This document shows positions 1 through 6,693 of a DNA stretch of 10,612 nucleotides, piece by piece; position 1 is the stretch's first letter, and every line of letters starts with the position of its first letter. The translations under genes were made by a program, and so were the position numbers. The notes beneath the pieces are model-generated. The model was not told where the DNA came from, searched no databases, and worked only from the letters and a program-made list of their open reading frames with translations. The DNA comes from Sulfuricurvum sp. (GTDB lineage Bacteria; Campylobacterota; Campylobacteria; Campylobacterales; Sulfurimonadaceae), in assembly GCA_024635855.1 (NCBI GenBank), contig JAGXHZ010000034.1, positions 1 through 10,612 on the forward strand, read 5' to 3'.

Positions 1-2
1 AA

Positions 3-452
3 TCAATGGCACCGATTGCTTCGATACTGCTTCTGGCTTTTGCCATCGGCGGTGTAAGCTCAGATATGCAAGTGGGTCAGTACCTCGCCAGCTTCATCGG
101 GGATTATCTCCCCAGTGCCTATCTTCCTGCTGCGATTTTTCTCCTAAGTGCTATCATCGCCTTTGCAACGGGAACCAGTTGGGGAACCTTTAGTATTATG
201 CTCCCTATCGCTGTTCCTCTCGCCGTGGGGCTGGATGCTCCTGTCGCATTGGCTATGGGTGCGGTTATCTCAGGTGGAGTATTTGGCGATCACTGCTCCC
301 CTATTTCCGATACCACTATCATCTCTGCCATGGCAAGCGGATGCAGTGTCCAAGAACATACTAAAACCCAACTACCCTATGCGCTCATCTCTGCAACGGT
401 TGCACTCCTTTTATTTATCGTTGTCGGATTGATCCTTTCATCTGCTAACTAA
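3..452 (+). CDS. Na+/H+ antiporter, NhaC family (3' part only)
   Basis: This is the C-terminal part of an inner-membrane sodium/proton antiporter. The reading frame is open to the left edge, so the true start lies outside the window; the Met at base 6 is internal. About 149 residues remain, almost entirely hydrophobic, with about four membrane segments. The family-typical pieces are G-T-S-W-G-T-F (about residue 58) and the G-V-F-G-D-H-C-S-P-I-S-D-T-T stretch (about residues 92-105), which is the hallmark loop of NhaC-like transporters (PF03553) and carries the polar and acidic residues thought to handle Na+ and H+. It ends in TAA with no ordinary U-tailed terminator; a large inverted repeat begins three bases later and may serve that purpose. 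Family assignment is confident. The exchanged substrate is uncertain, since some relatives exchange malate/lactate or amino acids together with Na+. Confidence 0.88.
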   Translation, partial: SMAPIASILLLAFAIGGVSSDMQVGQYLASFIGDYLPSAYLPAAIFLLSAIIAFATGTSWGTFSIMLPIAVPLAVGLDAPVALAMGAVISGGVFGDHCSPISDTTIISAMASGCSVQEHTKTQLPYALISATVALLLFIVVGLILSSAN

Positions 453-454
453 TA

Positions 455-595
455 TTACGCATATTGAGTGATTTTTTTGAAAATTCAACTCTAAACTTCA
501 TTTGTTAAGAGACAGAGGTGCTTTTACTTTACGTCATTTAGCGTATGCATCTTTGAATTTTCAAGAAAATCACTCAATGTATACTATGTGCGTAA
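455..595. repeat. Long imperfect inverted repeat between antiporter and lipoprotein genes
   Basis: Bases 463-488 and 553-578 are reverse complements over 26 positions with one mismatch (470s T-run against a G at 565). Outer arms TTACGCA (455-461) and TGCGTAA (589-595) also pair. The right arm carries about seven extra bases (579-585) that break the symmetry. Each inner arm ends in its own 12-base palindrome of the form TTGAA-NN-TTCAA (477-488 and 553-564). The loop is 64 bases. CTGCTAA occurs as a direct repeat six bases outside each end (442-448 and 602-608). It could be a miniature inverted-repeat element, a terminator of the antiporter transcript, or a cruciform/operator region. No ORF lies inside. 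Confidence 0.7.
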
Positions 596-625
596 GGTCA
601 ACTGCTAATACTTCACTAACTCTTC

Positions 626-631
626 TATATT
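626..631 (+). promoter_or_regulatory. Possible -10 box for the DUF2202 lipoprotein gene
   Basis: TATATT lies 34 bases before the ATG at 666, which would give a leader of about 28 bases. There is no convincing -35 box, as is common in Campylobacterota promoters. A competing -10-like TATACT is at 580-585, inside the extra bases of the inverted repeat's right arm. The ribosome site is GGGAGC at 655-660. Confidence 0.35.
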
Positions 632-665
632 AAAATTTCCCTATCTAAAAAAATGGGAGCAAACC

Positions 666-1907
666 ATGAAATTTTCAAAAAAAATAGCGTCTCTGTCACT
701 TGCAGTATCCGTTGCAATTTTGTTAGCAGGATGTGGCGAAGGTGATAACGCGACCAGTACCGTCACAGCAACCGATACAACGACAACCCTAAGCGGAACA
801 GTTGCCGATGGGTATCTTGTCGGAGCAAAAGTTTGTATCGATAAAAACTTCAATGATGTTTGTGACGCGGATGAACCATTTGCGATTACAGATAATGGTG
901 GACGCTATACATTAGCACTTTCATCGACGGAAGTAACTGGATTTCCGCTGATCGTTGAAGCGGACGAAAACACCGTTGACTTGGATACGAATACTAGAAT
1001 TGGTGAAAAATGGCACTTTAAAGCAGTAGCCGGAAATAGCAGCTTTATCTCTCCTTTGAGCACCTTGGTTGCACAAGAGATGGAATTAAATACATCATTG
1101 ACGCTTGAGCAAGCGATGCTTAATCTGCAAACCGAACTGGGCGTTGATATTAATAGTACGGTAGACTATGTTGCTGCCAATAATACCAAAGCGCACAATG
1201 CGGCAAAAATTATTGCTAAATCATTAGCAAATACAGAGAAATTATTAACTGTAGCCGCATCTCCTACTATCACAGCATCTACTGCTCTCGTAGCATCATC
1301 TACTTCGAATGCACGTACCATTCGTTTACTTGCCGCTCGACAAGTTCGTTCTCAAACCGCTGCGATCAAAGCGGCTGCTGAAGCCAACGATACCGCCTTT
1401 CTTACAGACGTCAATACTGCAGATGTAACTGCACAAGTTAGTGAATTGAGCGCCTCACTGGAAGCATCATTAGCACAAGAAATTAAAGAGGGTCTCCTTT
1501 TTATGTATCAAGAAGAAAAAGTAGCCCGTGATGTTTACAACGTATTAGGTCAAAAATACCCGACAGCAAAAACGTTTGCCAATATTCAGCTTTCGGAACA
1601 AAAGCATATTGATGCCGTTGAAAGTTTATGCATAAAATATGGCGTTGATATTTCAAACGTCAATGAAACTGCCGTCGGTGAATTTATTTTGCCAGAGTTG
1701 CAAGCGTTATACAATACCCTCATTCAACAAGGCAATATATCGCTCACAGAAGCTTATAAAATAGGACAGGCTATCGAGATCAAAGACATTGAAGATATAG
1801 ATGTGCGATTAAGCGCCACAAATTTGCCCTCTGACATCCGAACGGTCTATGAAAGTTTACGTGCCGGCAGTGAAAATCATCTTGCGGCATTTAACAAGCA
1901 ACTCTAA
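666..1907 (+). CDS. Lipoprotein with C-terminal DUF2202 ferritin-like domain
   Basis: A 413-residue exported protein. Residues 1-22 form a lipoprotein signal ending in a lipobox L-A-G-C with the lipidated cysteine at C23, followed by a Thr/Ala-rich linker. Residues about 42-110 form a beta-type domain beginning T-V-A-D-G-Y-L-V-G-A-K-V-C with an acidic D59/N61/N63/D67/D69 loop that resembles a calcium site, and two cysteines (C57, C66) that could form a disulfide. A helical, Ala-rich middle follows. Residues about 272-413 match DUF2202 (PF09968, ferritin-like): E283/E284 in Y-Q-E-E-K-V-A-R-D, E311/H314 in S-E-Q-K-H, E371 and E376, and E403/H405 in G-S-E-N-H-L form two E...ExxH-like sets able to hold a di-metal centre. 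A periplasmic or outer-membrane-anchored metal protein is inferred; the reaction is unknown. The ATG start has GGGAGC five bases upstream. A separate promoter for the next gene begins 11 bases after the stop, so this gene is probably monocistronic. Confidence 0.85.
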   Translation: MKFSKKIASLSLAVSVAILLAGCGEGDNATSTVTATDTTTTLSGTVADGYLVGAKVCIDKNFNDVCDADEPFAITDNGGRYTLALSSTEVTGFPLIVEADENTVDLDTNTRIGEKWHFKAVAGNSSFISPLSTLVAQEMELNTSLTLEQAMLNLQTELGVDINSTVDYVAANNTKAHNAAKIIAKSLANTEKLLTVAASPTITASTALVASSTSNARTIRLLAARQVRSQTAAIKAAAEANDTAFLTDVNTADVTAQVSELSASLEASLAQEIKEGLLFMYQEEKVARDVYNVLGQKYPTAKTFANIQLSEQKHIDAVESLCIKYGVDISNVNETAVGEFILPELQALYNTLIQQGNISLTEAYKIGQAIEIKDIEDIDVRLSATNLPSDIRTVYESLRAGSENHLAAFNKQL

Positions 1908-1917
1908 AAATATTAAC

Positions 1918-1923
1918 TATAAT
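1918..1923 (+). promoter_or_regulatory. -10 box for the response regulator 1 / kinase 1 operon
   Basis: A perfect TATAAT lies 26 bases before the TTG start at 1949, giving a predicted leader of about 18 bases. The -35 region would fall inside the end of the preceding gene and shows no strong consensus. The ribosome site GAAGGAGA (1936-1943) follows at good spacing. Confidence 0.55.
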
Positions 1924-1948
1924 ATAGCGTAACGCGAAGGAGAAAGTT

Positions 1949-2581
1949 TTGAAGATTTTATTGCTTGAAGATGATATTCTCCTTGGTGAAACGCTTGAAG
2001 AGATGCTTACAGAGGCGCATTACGGTGTCCATTGGGTCAAAGATGGTGAAGAGGCTGCTGCGGCAACCTTCGATACGGTTTATGATCTTTATATTTTGGA
2101 CATCAACGTTCCAAAGATCAATGGATTTCAGCTGCTTGAAGAGCTTCGCGCGGCAGGTGATAATACCCGCGTCATTTTTATCAGTGCGATGAGCGATATG
2201 GCGTCGATTTCCAAAGGGTTTCGTTTGGGTGCAGACGATTATCTCAAAAAACCGTTTTTTCCTGAAGAATTACTCGTACGCATTGATGCGAAATTTACTC
2301 AATTTCAAAAAGTTATTCAACATGGAGAGATTACCTTTAATCCTCAGAATAATGAAGTACATAAAGAAGGGCGTCTTATCACGCTTGGAGATGTTCAGCT
2401 TCCAATGTTGCGAATTTTTATCCAAAATATCGGCAGAACGCTCACAAAAGAGACGCTGTTTGATCTAATGGAACACCCAAGCGACAGTGCACTGCGTGTC
2501 GCTATTAATAAGCTTAAAACTACGACAAATTGGGAAATTCAAAACATACGTGCAGTGGGGTATCGCCTTGAAACATGCTGA
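1949..2581 (+). CDS. OmpR-family response regulator (system 1)
   Basis: A 210-residue two-component DNA-binding regulator. The receiver domain (about 1-115) has the acidic pocket E7-D8-D9, phospho-acceptor D51 within L-D-I-N-V-P, the Thr/Ser switch as S79, and K101 in D-D-Y-L-K-K-P-F. The C-terminal winged helix (about 128-210) ends with the usual G-Y-R-L beta hairpin; the recognition-helix region is S-D-S-A-L-R-V-A-I-N-K-L. The start is TTG, chosen because GAAGGAGA sits five bases upstream and because the protein then begins directly with the receiver strand M-K-I-L-L-L-E-D-D; no ATG is available that preserves this strand. The gene overlaps the kinase gene by 14 bases, so the two are surely co-translated partners. 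The regulated genes are not known; the neighbouring exported proteins are natural candidates. Confidence 0.93.
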   Translation: MKILLLEDDILLGETLEEMLTEAHYGVHWVKDGEEAAAATFDTVYDLYILDINVPKINGFQLLEELRAAGDNTRVIFISAMSDMASISKGFRLGADDYLKKPFFPEELLVRIDAKFTQFQKVIQHGEITFNPQNNEVHKEGRLITLGDVQLPMLRIFIQNIGRTLTKETLFDLMEHPSDSALRVAINKLKTTTNWEIQNIRAVGYRLETC

Positions 2582-3620
2582 AGCAGAGTCATTTATCAAA
2601 AGTTTTTTGGTTTTTTTCATCTCCTTGTCTCTCTTGAGCGGCTTGCTTTTTTGGTTTGAATATACCCAAAAGCGTCATGCGCTCAAAGAGGCTGTTTTCA
2701 ATGAGATGAAAGTGTGCAGTTTTGATCTAAAATGCCAACAATTCACGTTTGATTTTGCACCTTTACAGACGGCAACACTTTATATGCTGACTCAAGACAA
2801 GAGCGGATATTACGCCCTTTTTTCTATTCCCAGCAGTAAATATGCATTAAAACTGCATCTTTCTCAGGAACATTTCGATGCACGGCTGCATCAAACACAA
2901 AACTCGCTGCTTCAAGCTTTTTTGATGACTCTTTTGATTTTAGGAATTATTTCTGCTCTCTTTTCATTTTATACCCTCCATCCATTGAGAAAGGCTTTGC
3001 GTTTAACCCAAGAGTTTAGCCGTGATATTCTTCATGATTTTAATACGCCCCTTTCAAGCCTAAGACTGAATGTCAGCCTCTTAAATGTCTCCGAGAGTGA
3101 AAGCAAAAAAATCCGGCGTATCGAGCGAAGTATTCAAACGATGATTTCACTGGGGGACAATTTACGCAGTTATCTCGAAGGACACCCCTTGCAAAAGAAG
3201 AGTATCGATTTACGTACGTTAGTCGAAGATCGTGTAACAGCGATTCAAAAGCTTTATCCCTCTGTCTCTTTTATTCTTGATGCTTCCACCCTCTCAATCA
3301 ACGCAAATCCGGATGCTATCACCCGAATACTGGACAATCTTTTGAGTAATGCGTGCAAATACAACAAAGAAAACGGCTCCGTATGGATTTCCATCCATTC
3401 TGCTACAAAAACACTTCATATTGATGATAACGGCAAAGGGATTGAGAATCCTGAAAAAATATTCGACCGTTTTTATAAAGAGCATGAAAGAGGTTTGGGG
3501 CTTGGATTGCACATCGTTAAAAAGCTGTGTGACGAACTCAAAATTCCCATTTATGTTAAAAGTATTTTACATCAAGGGACAAAGTTTACCCTCGATTTAC
3601 ACACAATAGTACATCACTAA
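2568..3620 (+). CDS. Sensor histidine kinase (system 1)
   Basis: About 350 residues, inner membrane. TM1 is about residues 12-30, the periplasmic sensor about 31-113, and TM2 about 114-136. The phospho-acceptor is H156 in L-H-D-F-N-T-P, followed by a HATPase domain with an N box (N261 in L-L-S-N-A-C-K-Y-N), a G1 box (D287 in D-D-N-G-K-G-I-E), an F box (I-F-D-R-F-Y-K) and a G2 box (G-L-G-L-G-L-H-I-V). The linker from F to G2 is short. No HAMP domain is evident beyond a short L-H-P-L-R-K segment. I place the start at TTG 2568, 14 bases inside the regulator gene, because GGGG (2557-2560) is seven bases upstream and TM1 follows closely; GTG at 2550 is an alternative. The frame is open further upstream, but only within the regulator gene. 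The small periplasmic domain has no sequence I can assign to a known sensor fold and carries two cysteines, C50 and C56. Confidence 0.92.
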   Translation: MKHAEAESFIKSFLVFFISLSLLSGLLFWFEYTQKRHALKEAVFNEMKVCSFDLKCQQFTFDFAPLQTATLYMLTQDKSGYYALFSIPSSKYALKLHLSQEHFDARLHQTQNSLLQAFLMTLLILGIISALFSFYTLHPLRKALRLTQEFSRDILHDFNTPLSSLRLNVSLLNVSESESKKIRRIERSIQTMISLGDNLRSYLEGHPLQKKSIDLRTLVEDRVTAIQKLYPSVSFILDASTLSINANPDAITRILDNLLSNACKYNKENGSVWISIHSATKTLHIDDNGKGIENPEKIFDRFYKEHERGLGLGLHIVKKLCDELKIPIYVKSILHQGTKFTLDLHTIVHH

Positions 3621-3629
3621 TCTTTATAG

Positions 3630-3640
3630 GTTATCATAAC
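3630..3640. promoter_or_regulatory. Palindrome in the 43-base gap before the small secreted protein
   Basis: GTTAT-C-ATAAC is a perfect 5+5 inverted repeat placed 24 bases before the ATG at 3664, in a short AT-rich gap that also holds weak -10-like hexamers (TATAGG at 3626, TATCAT at 3632). It could be an operator for a dimeric regulator or chance in AT-rich DNA. No second copy was seen before the other genes of the block. Confidence 0.25.
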
Positions 3641-3663
3641 GATTTAAATACAAAGGAACATCT

Positions 3664-3984
3664 ATGAAATTTTTTCCCTTTCTCTCTGCCATGATTATTT
3701 TAGTATCGATTGCCCAAGGTGAGAGTATTATCGATACCCAAATCGATCAAATCATGAAAGCTCCTGCGAATGAGCGATATGAGCTGATGAATCAACTCAA
3801 AACAAAGATTGCAACGATGAATGAAACCGAAAGAAATGAAGCATTGCAAAAGCTCCAAGGCGGGATGAATAAAGGTTCACAAAATAATTTCTCCGGTATA
3901 CCGATGCAACAGATGAATCAAAATGGTTCGACACAACGTCAAATGAATACCAATACGCAGCCAAATTTTCAAAATCGACACTAA
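3664..3984 (+). CDS. Small secreted protein with Asn/Gln/Met-rich tail
   Basis: A 106-residue protein of unknown function. Residues 1-19 are a typical Sec signal peptide, probably cleaved near G19-E20. Residues about 20-65 are charged and helical (I-D-Q-I-M-K-A-P-A-N-E-R-Y-E-L-M ...), with a heptad-like pattern. Residues 66-106 are low complexity: 9 Asn, 8 Gln and 4 Met among 41 residues, so probably disordered. Size, helical core and position beside two sensor kinases recall small periplasmic accessory proteins of the Spy/CpxP kind, but no LTxxQ motif is present and that link is only an analogy. The ATG start is supported by AAAGGA at 3653-3658. The next gene starts two bases after its stop, so the two are co-translated. 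The Met-rich tail might bind metal; this is untested. Confidence 0.8.
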   Translation: MKFFPFLSAMIILVSIAQGESIIDTQIDQIMKAPANERYELMNQLKTKIATMNETERNEALQKLQGGMNKGSQNNFSGIPMQQMNQNGSTQRQMNTNTQPNFQNRH

Positions 3985-3986
3985 AA

Positions 3987-4802
3987 ATGAAAAACAGTAA
4001 AACATTTTTCTACTTCTTGTTATTGATTACTCTTCTTGTATATGGTGCAAATGATGCTGATCTTGATGGAGTCGATGATGCAGTTGACAAGTGCCCAAAC
4101 ACCCCCTTTAGTGATCTCACTAATGCGTATGGATGTACAACCTCATCACTTTACACCCAAACCTCTTACGATATTATCATGGGACTTAACCTCTCTAGCA
4201 TGAACGCAAACACCTTGGAAAATGCAAAAACTTCCAACACTACTTTCCAAGGTGACGTTTACCATGGCAATTTTTCAGCTCAATTGCTTGCTTCCTATTT
4301 CAAATCAAAAGACAGCACTTACCGCGATAAAGGATGGAATGACACCCAGTTGAACCTCTTTTATCTTTTTAACCCAACCAAAGAATTGATGATTCAAACG
4401 GGAGTTGGAGTGATTTTTCCTACCTATTCTACGGGATATAGCAATGAAGCAGCCGATTATATGGCTTCCCTTTCTCTTCAATATTCGCTTGATAAAAACA
4501 TTAATCTCTTTGGCGGATACAGCTATACAATGGTGAATGATGACGATGTTGGAAATCTTCTAAACTACCAAAATACCAATGCATTTTATGCCGGAGTCCG
4601 GTATCTGGACAATAAGAATAAATCACTCAGTGTATCTTATACAAATACCCAAAGCATCTACTCAGGCGTTAATCCCATTGAAACACTTTCGTTTGGAGCC
4701 ATGATTCCTCTCAACTTGCATTGGTTTGTTTTGGGAGATTATCGGTACGGACTAAGCGCCAGCGATCACGAAGCGGCTTTGCGTATAGGTTATGCTTTTT
4801 AG
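3987..4802 (+). CDS. Outer-membrane beta-barrel protein with TSP3 calcium repeat
   Basis: A 271-residue exported protein. Residues 1-20 are a signal peptide. Residues 23-50 hold one thrombospondin type 3-like calcium loop (D25, D27-G28, D30-D31, D34, then C36-P37-N38-T39-P40 and C50), the form seen in OmpA-type linkers; the two cysteines probably pair. From about residue 58 the sequence alternates polar and hydrophobic residues with many aromatic residues and short turns, and ends in R-I-G-Y-A-F with a terminal Phe, the signature of an outer-membrane barrel recognised by BamA. I estimate about ten strands. A peptidoglycan-binding OmpA domain is absent, so this is not a full OmpA. The start is ATG two bases after the previous stop and lacks a strong ribosome site, which implies translational coupling. 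It may act as a porin or as an envelope-anchored sensor input; the role is inferred from position only. Confidence 0.83.
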   Translation: MKNSKTFFYFLLLITLLVYGANDADLDGVDDAVDKCPNTPFSDLTNAYGCTTSSLYTQTSYDIIMGLNLSSMNANTLENAKTSNTTFQGDVYHGNFSAQLLASYFKSKDSTYRDKGWNDTQLNLFYLFNPTKELMIQTGVGVIFPTYSTGYSNEAADYMASLSLQYSLDKNINLFGGYSYTMVNDDDVGNLLNYQNTNAFYAGVRYLDNKNKSLSVSYTNTQSIYSGVNPIETLSFGAMIPLNLHWFVLGDYRYGLSASDHEAALRIGYAF

Positions 4803-4816
4803 GGTAAACTATCGTC

Positions 4817-5485
4817 ATGATAAAAGCCAAACTTCTCCTTCTCGAAGACGACCCTAATCTCTCCGAAAGTGTGAGTGAATATTTAAATGAACAGGGGTAC
4901 GATGTCGTTTGCGTCTATGATGCCTCCTCTGCTGAGAATATATTGTATGAACAAAAATTTGATCTTCTCCTTCTGGATGTCAATGTTCCCAATGGGAATG
5001 GTTTCTCCCTGCTCAAAAACTCTCGTCATGAGGGCAATCATACCCCTGCCATTTTTCTCACCTCACGCAACGCTATGGACGATATTGAAGAGGGATTTGC
5101 AAGTGGGGCAGATGATTATCTGCGCAAACCTTTTGCACTTAAAGAGCTGTTATTACGCATCCAAACCATTTTAAAACGCAGTTTTTATCATCCTATCAAT
5201 GAATCCATCGATTTAGGGGAAGGTATCACTTATGATACGCACAATCAAGTGTTAAAAATAAATGGCGTGGAACAAAATCTTCAACTCAAAGAGCACAAAC
5301 TTCTCAAACTCTTTTTACAGCATAAAGGAGAGCTTCTGATTCACGAGGTCATCATGGAACATTTATGGGATTTTGATGAAACTCCCAGTGATGGAAGCCT
5401 GCGTACCTATATCAAAACACTTCGTAAATTATTAGGAGGTGAGCGTATTGTCAGCCACAAACGCCTCGGGTATCAGTTCCGCTAA
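4817..5485 (+). CDS. OmpR-family response regulator (system 2)
   Basis: A 222-residue regulator. The receiver covers about 1-122: acidic pocket E10-D11-D12, phospho-acceptor D54 in L-D-V-N-V-P, T82 switch, K104 in D-D-Y-L-R-K-P-F. The winged-helix domain covers about 130-222, with a recognition helix around S-D-G-S-L-R-T-Y-I-K-T-L and the final R-L-G-Y-Q-F-R hairpin. It resembles regulator 1 in layout and in the D-(V/I)-N-V-P motif, but the two differ enough to be distinct systems rather than a recent copy. The ATG follows the barrel gene by 14 bases; the only ribosome-site candidate is AGGG at 4801-4804, a rather long spacing. The coding end overlaps the kinase 2 start. Confidence 0.94.
   Translation: MIKAKLLLLEDDPNLSESVSEYLNEQGYDVVCVYDASSAENILYEQKFDLLLLDVNVPNGNGFSLLKNSRHEGNHTPAIFLTSRNAMDDIEEGFASGADDYLRKPFALKELLLRIQTILKRSFYHPINESIDLGEGITYDTHNQVLKINGVEQNLQLKEHKLLKLFLQHKGELLIHEVIMEHLWDFDETPSDGSLRTYIKTLRKLLGGERIVSHKRLGYQFR
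5434..5439 (+). promoter_or_regulatory. Strong Shine-Dalgarno embedded in regulator 2, sets kinase 2 start
   Basis: AGGAGG sits inside the 3' end of the regulator 2 gene, eight bases before TTG 5448. It overlaps an in-frame GTG at 5439, which therefore cannot be the start served by this site. Confidence 0.75.
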
Positions 5486-6632
5486 ATACCGTACACTTAA
5501 ACGCTTTTTGGCACTGTATGGTGTGATGAGTATCTTGATCTTAGCGCTTATCGGTACACTCTATTACCAGTTTCAACGCGAGCAGATGCTCTCCTCTCAC
5601 CGCCTTGCTATGCAACTCCAAAGCGAAACCTATATGCCAAAAGTAAAAAAATGGCTTGAAAATGGGCATGATTTAAAAACTTTTCCTAGTGATTTAGCGT
5701 ATAAAACGGCATTATATGGCTACGATAAAGATCTTCTCGTTGGAAATACGCTCAAGCGTTCCATTGATTTTAATGAAAATATCTATCTTGATTCACGATA
5801 CATTCACCTCGTTTTGCCCCTCGCACCTTATGGCTTGGGAGAATACTATCTCGTTTTTGAAACACCGGATGATGAGCTGTGGAAAACTCAAACCATACGA
5901 TATTTTCTCATTTTCGGCTCACTTCTTTTTCTGATTCTTGCCCTCATTGGCTTTGGACTTTCACGCCTTCTTTTACGCCCCATGAACGAAGCCATTGCCT
6001 TACTCGATGATTTTATCAAAGATACCACTCACGAGCTCAATACTCCCGTCAGTGCCATCCTCACGAACATCGAAACACTCAAAGAAGAAGCTCTATCCCC
6101 ATCCGTGCTCAAAAAACTAAACCGCATTGAAATCGCCTCGCGCACCATCTCCACCCTCTATGATGATCTCACCTACCTCATCCTCAATCACGATCTTGCA
6201 ACACTCAACATAACACTCAATATGAGCGATTTGCTGCATGAACGCCTTGAGTATTTTCGTCACCGTATCGAGCAAAAGAAGATTCATCTTGATTTGCATA
6301 TCTCTCCCGATATTCTCATCATAATCGATCAAACCAAAGCCATTCGCGTCATCGACAATCTCCTCTCCAATGCGATCAAATACAACCGCATGGGAGGGAA
6401 AATTACCATACATCTGGATGAATACCGACTATGTATCGAAGATAACGGCATTGGAATTGCCCATGATATGATAGAGCGAGTATTTGAACGCTACACCCGC
6501 GCCGATAAAAGCGTGGGTGGATTCGGGATAGGATTGCACATCGTCGCAATGATTGCTAAAAGCTATGATTTAACCATTAGCATTGACTCGGAAGAAAAAA
6601 AGGGGACGAAGATTTGCGTGGGGTGGCAGTAA
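5448..6632 (+). CDS. Sensor histidine kinase (system 2)
   Basis: About 394 residues, inner membrane. TM1 is about residues 19-42, the periplasmic sensor about 43-150, and TM2 about 152-172, followed by the DHp domain with phospho-acceptor H195 in T-H-E-L-N-T-P-V-S-A-I. The ATP-binding domain has an N box (N308 in L-L-S-N-A-I-K-Y-N), a G1 box (D332 in E-D-N-G-I-G-I), an F box (V-F-E-R-Y-T-R-A-D) and a G2 box (G-G-F-G-I-G-L-H-I-V). The start is TTG 5448 because of the ideal AGGAGG eight bases upstream; it overlaps regulator 2 by 38 bases, ensuring coupled expression. The periplasmic region (K-V-K-K-W-L-E-N-G ... L-V-L-P-L-A-P-Y-G) resembles extracytoplasmic sensor domains found on many Campylobacterota kinases, but I cannot name its ligand. 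It has no cysteine pair like kinase 1. It is the last gene of the + strand block and ends convergently with the glycosyltransferase, 61 bases away, with no clear terminator between. Confidence 0.93.
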   Translation: MSATNASGISSAKYRTLKRFLALYGVMSILILALIGTLYYQFQREQMLSSHRLAMQLQSETYMPKVKKWLENGHDLKTFPSDLAYKTALYGYDKDLLVGNTLKRSIDFNENIYLDSRYIHLVLPLAPYGLGEYYLVFETPDDELWKTQTIRYFLIFGSLLFLILALIGFGLSRLLLRPMNEAIALLDDFIKDTTHELNTPVSAILTNIETLKEEALSPSVLKKLNRIEIASRTISTLYDDLTYLILNHDLATLNITLNMSDLLHERLEYFRHRIEQKKIHLDLHISPDILIIIDQTKAIRVIDNLLSNAIKYNRMGGKITIHLDEYRLCIEDNGIGIAHDMIERVFERYTRADKSVGGFGIGLHIVAMIAKSYDLTISIDSEEKKGTKICVGWQ

Positions 6633-6693
6633 CAGCCAAAAAGTATTCAGGTATTTATGTTATTATTCATGCAAAAAAGAGCCAAGTTTTTCA

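Noticed and set aside
641..853. 70-codon - strand frame across the lipoprotein start
   Set aside because: Antisense to a well-supported gene, and it would read through its ribosome site and signal peptide; its composition is a shadow of that gene.
6117..6413. 98-codon - strand frame within kinase 2
   Set aside because: Lies opposite conserved kinase motifs (the N box), so it is explained by codon bias of the real gene.
6633..6693. Search for a shared terminator between kinase 2 and the glycosyltransferase
   Set aside because: Only weak A/T pairing (AAAAAGAGCCAAGTTTTT-like) was found; the stem is not stable enough to claim.
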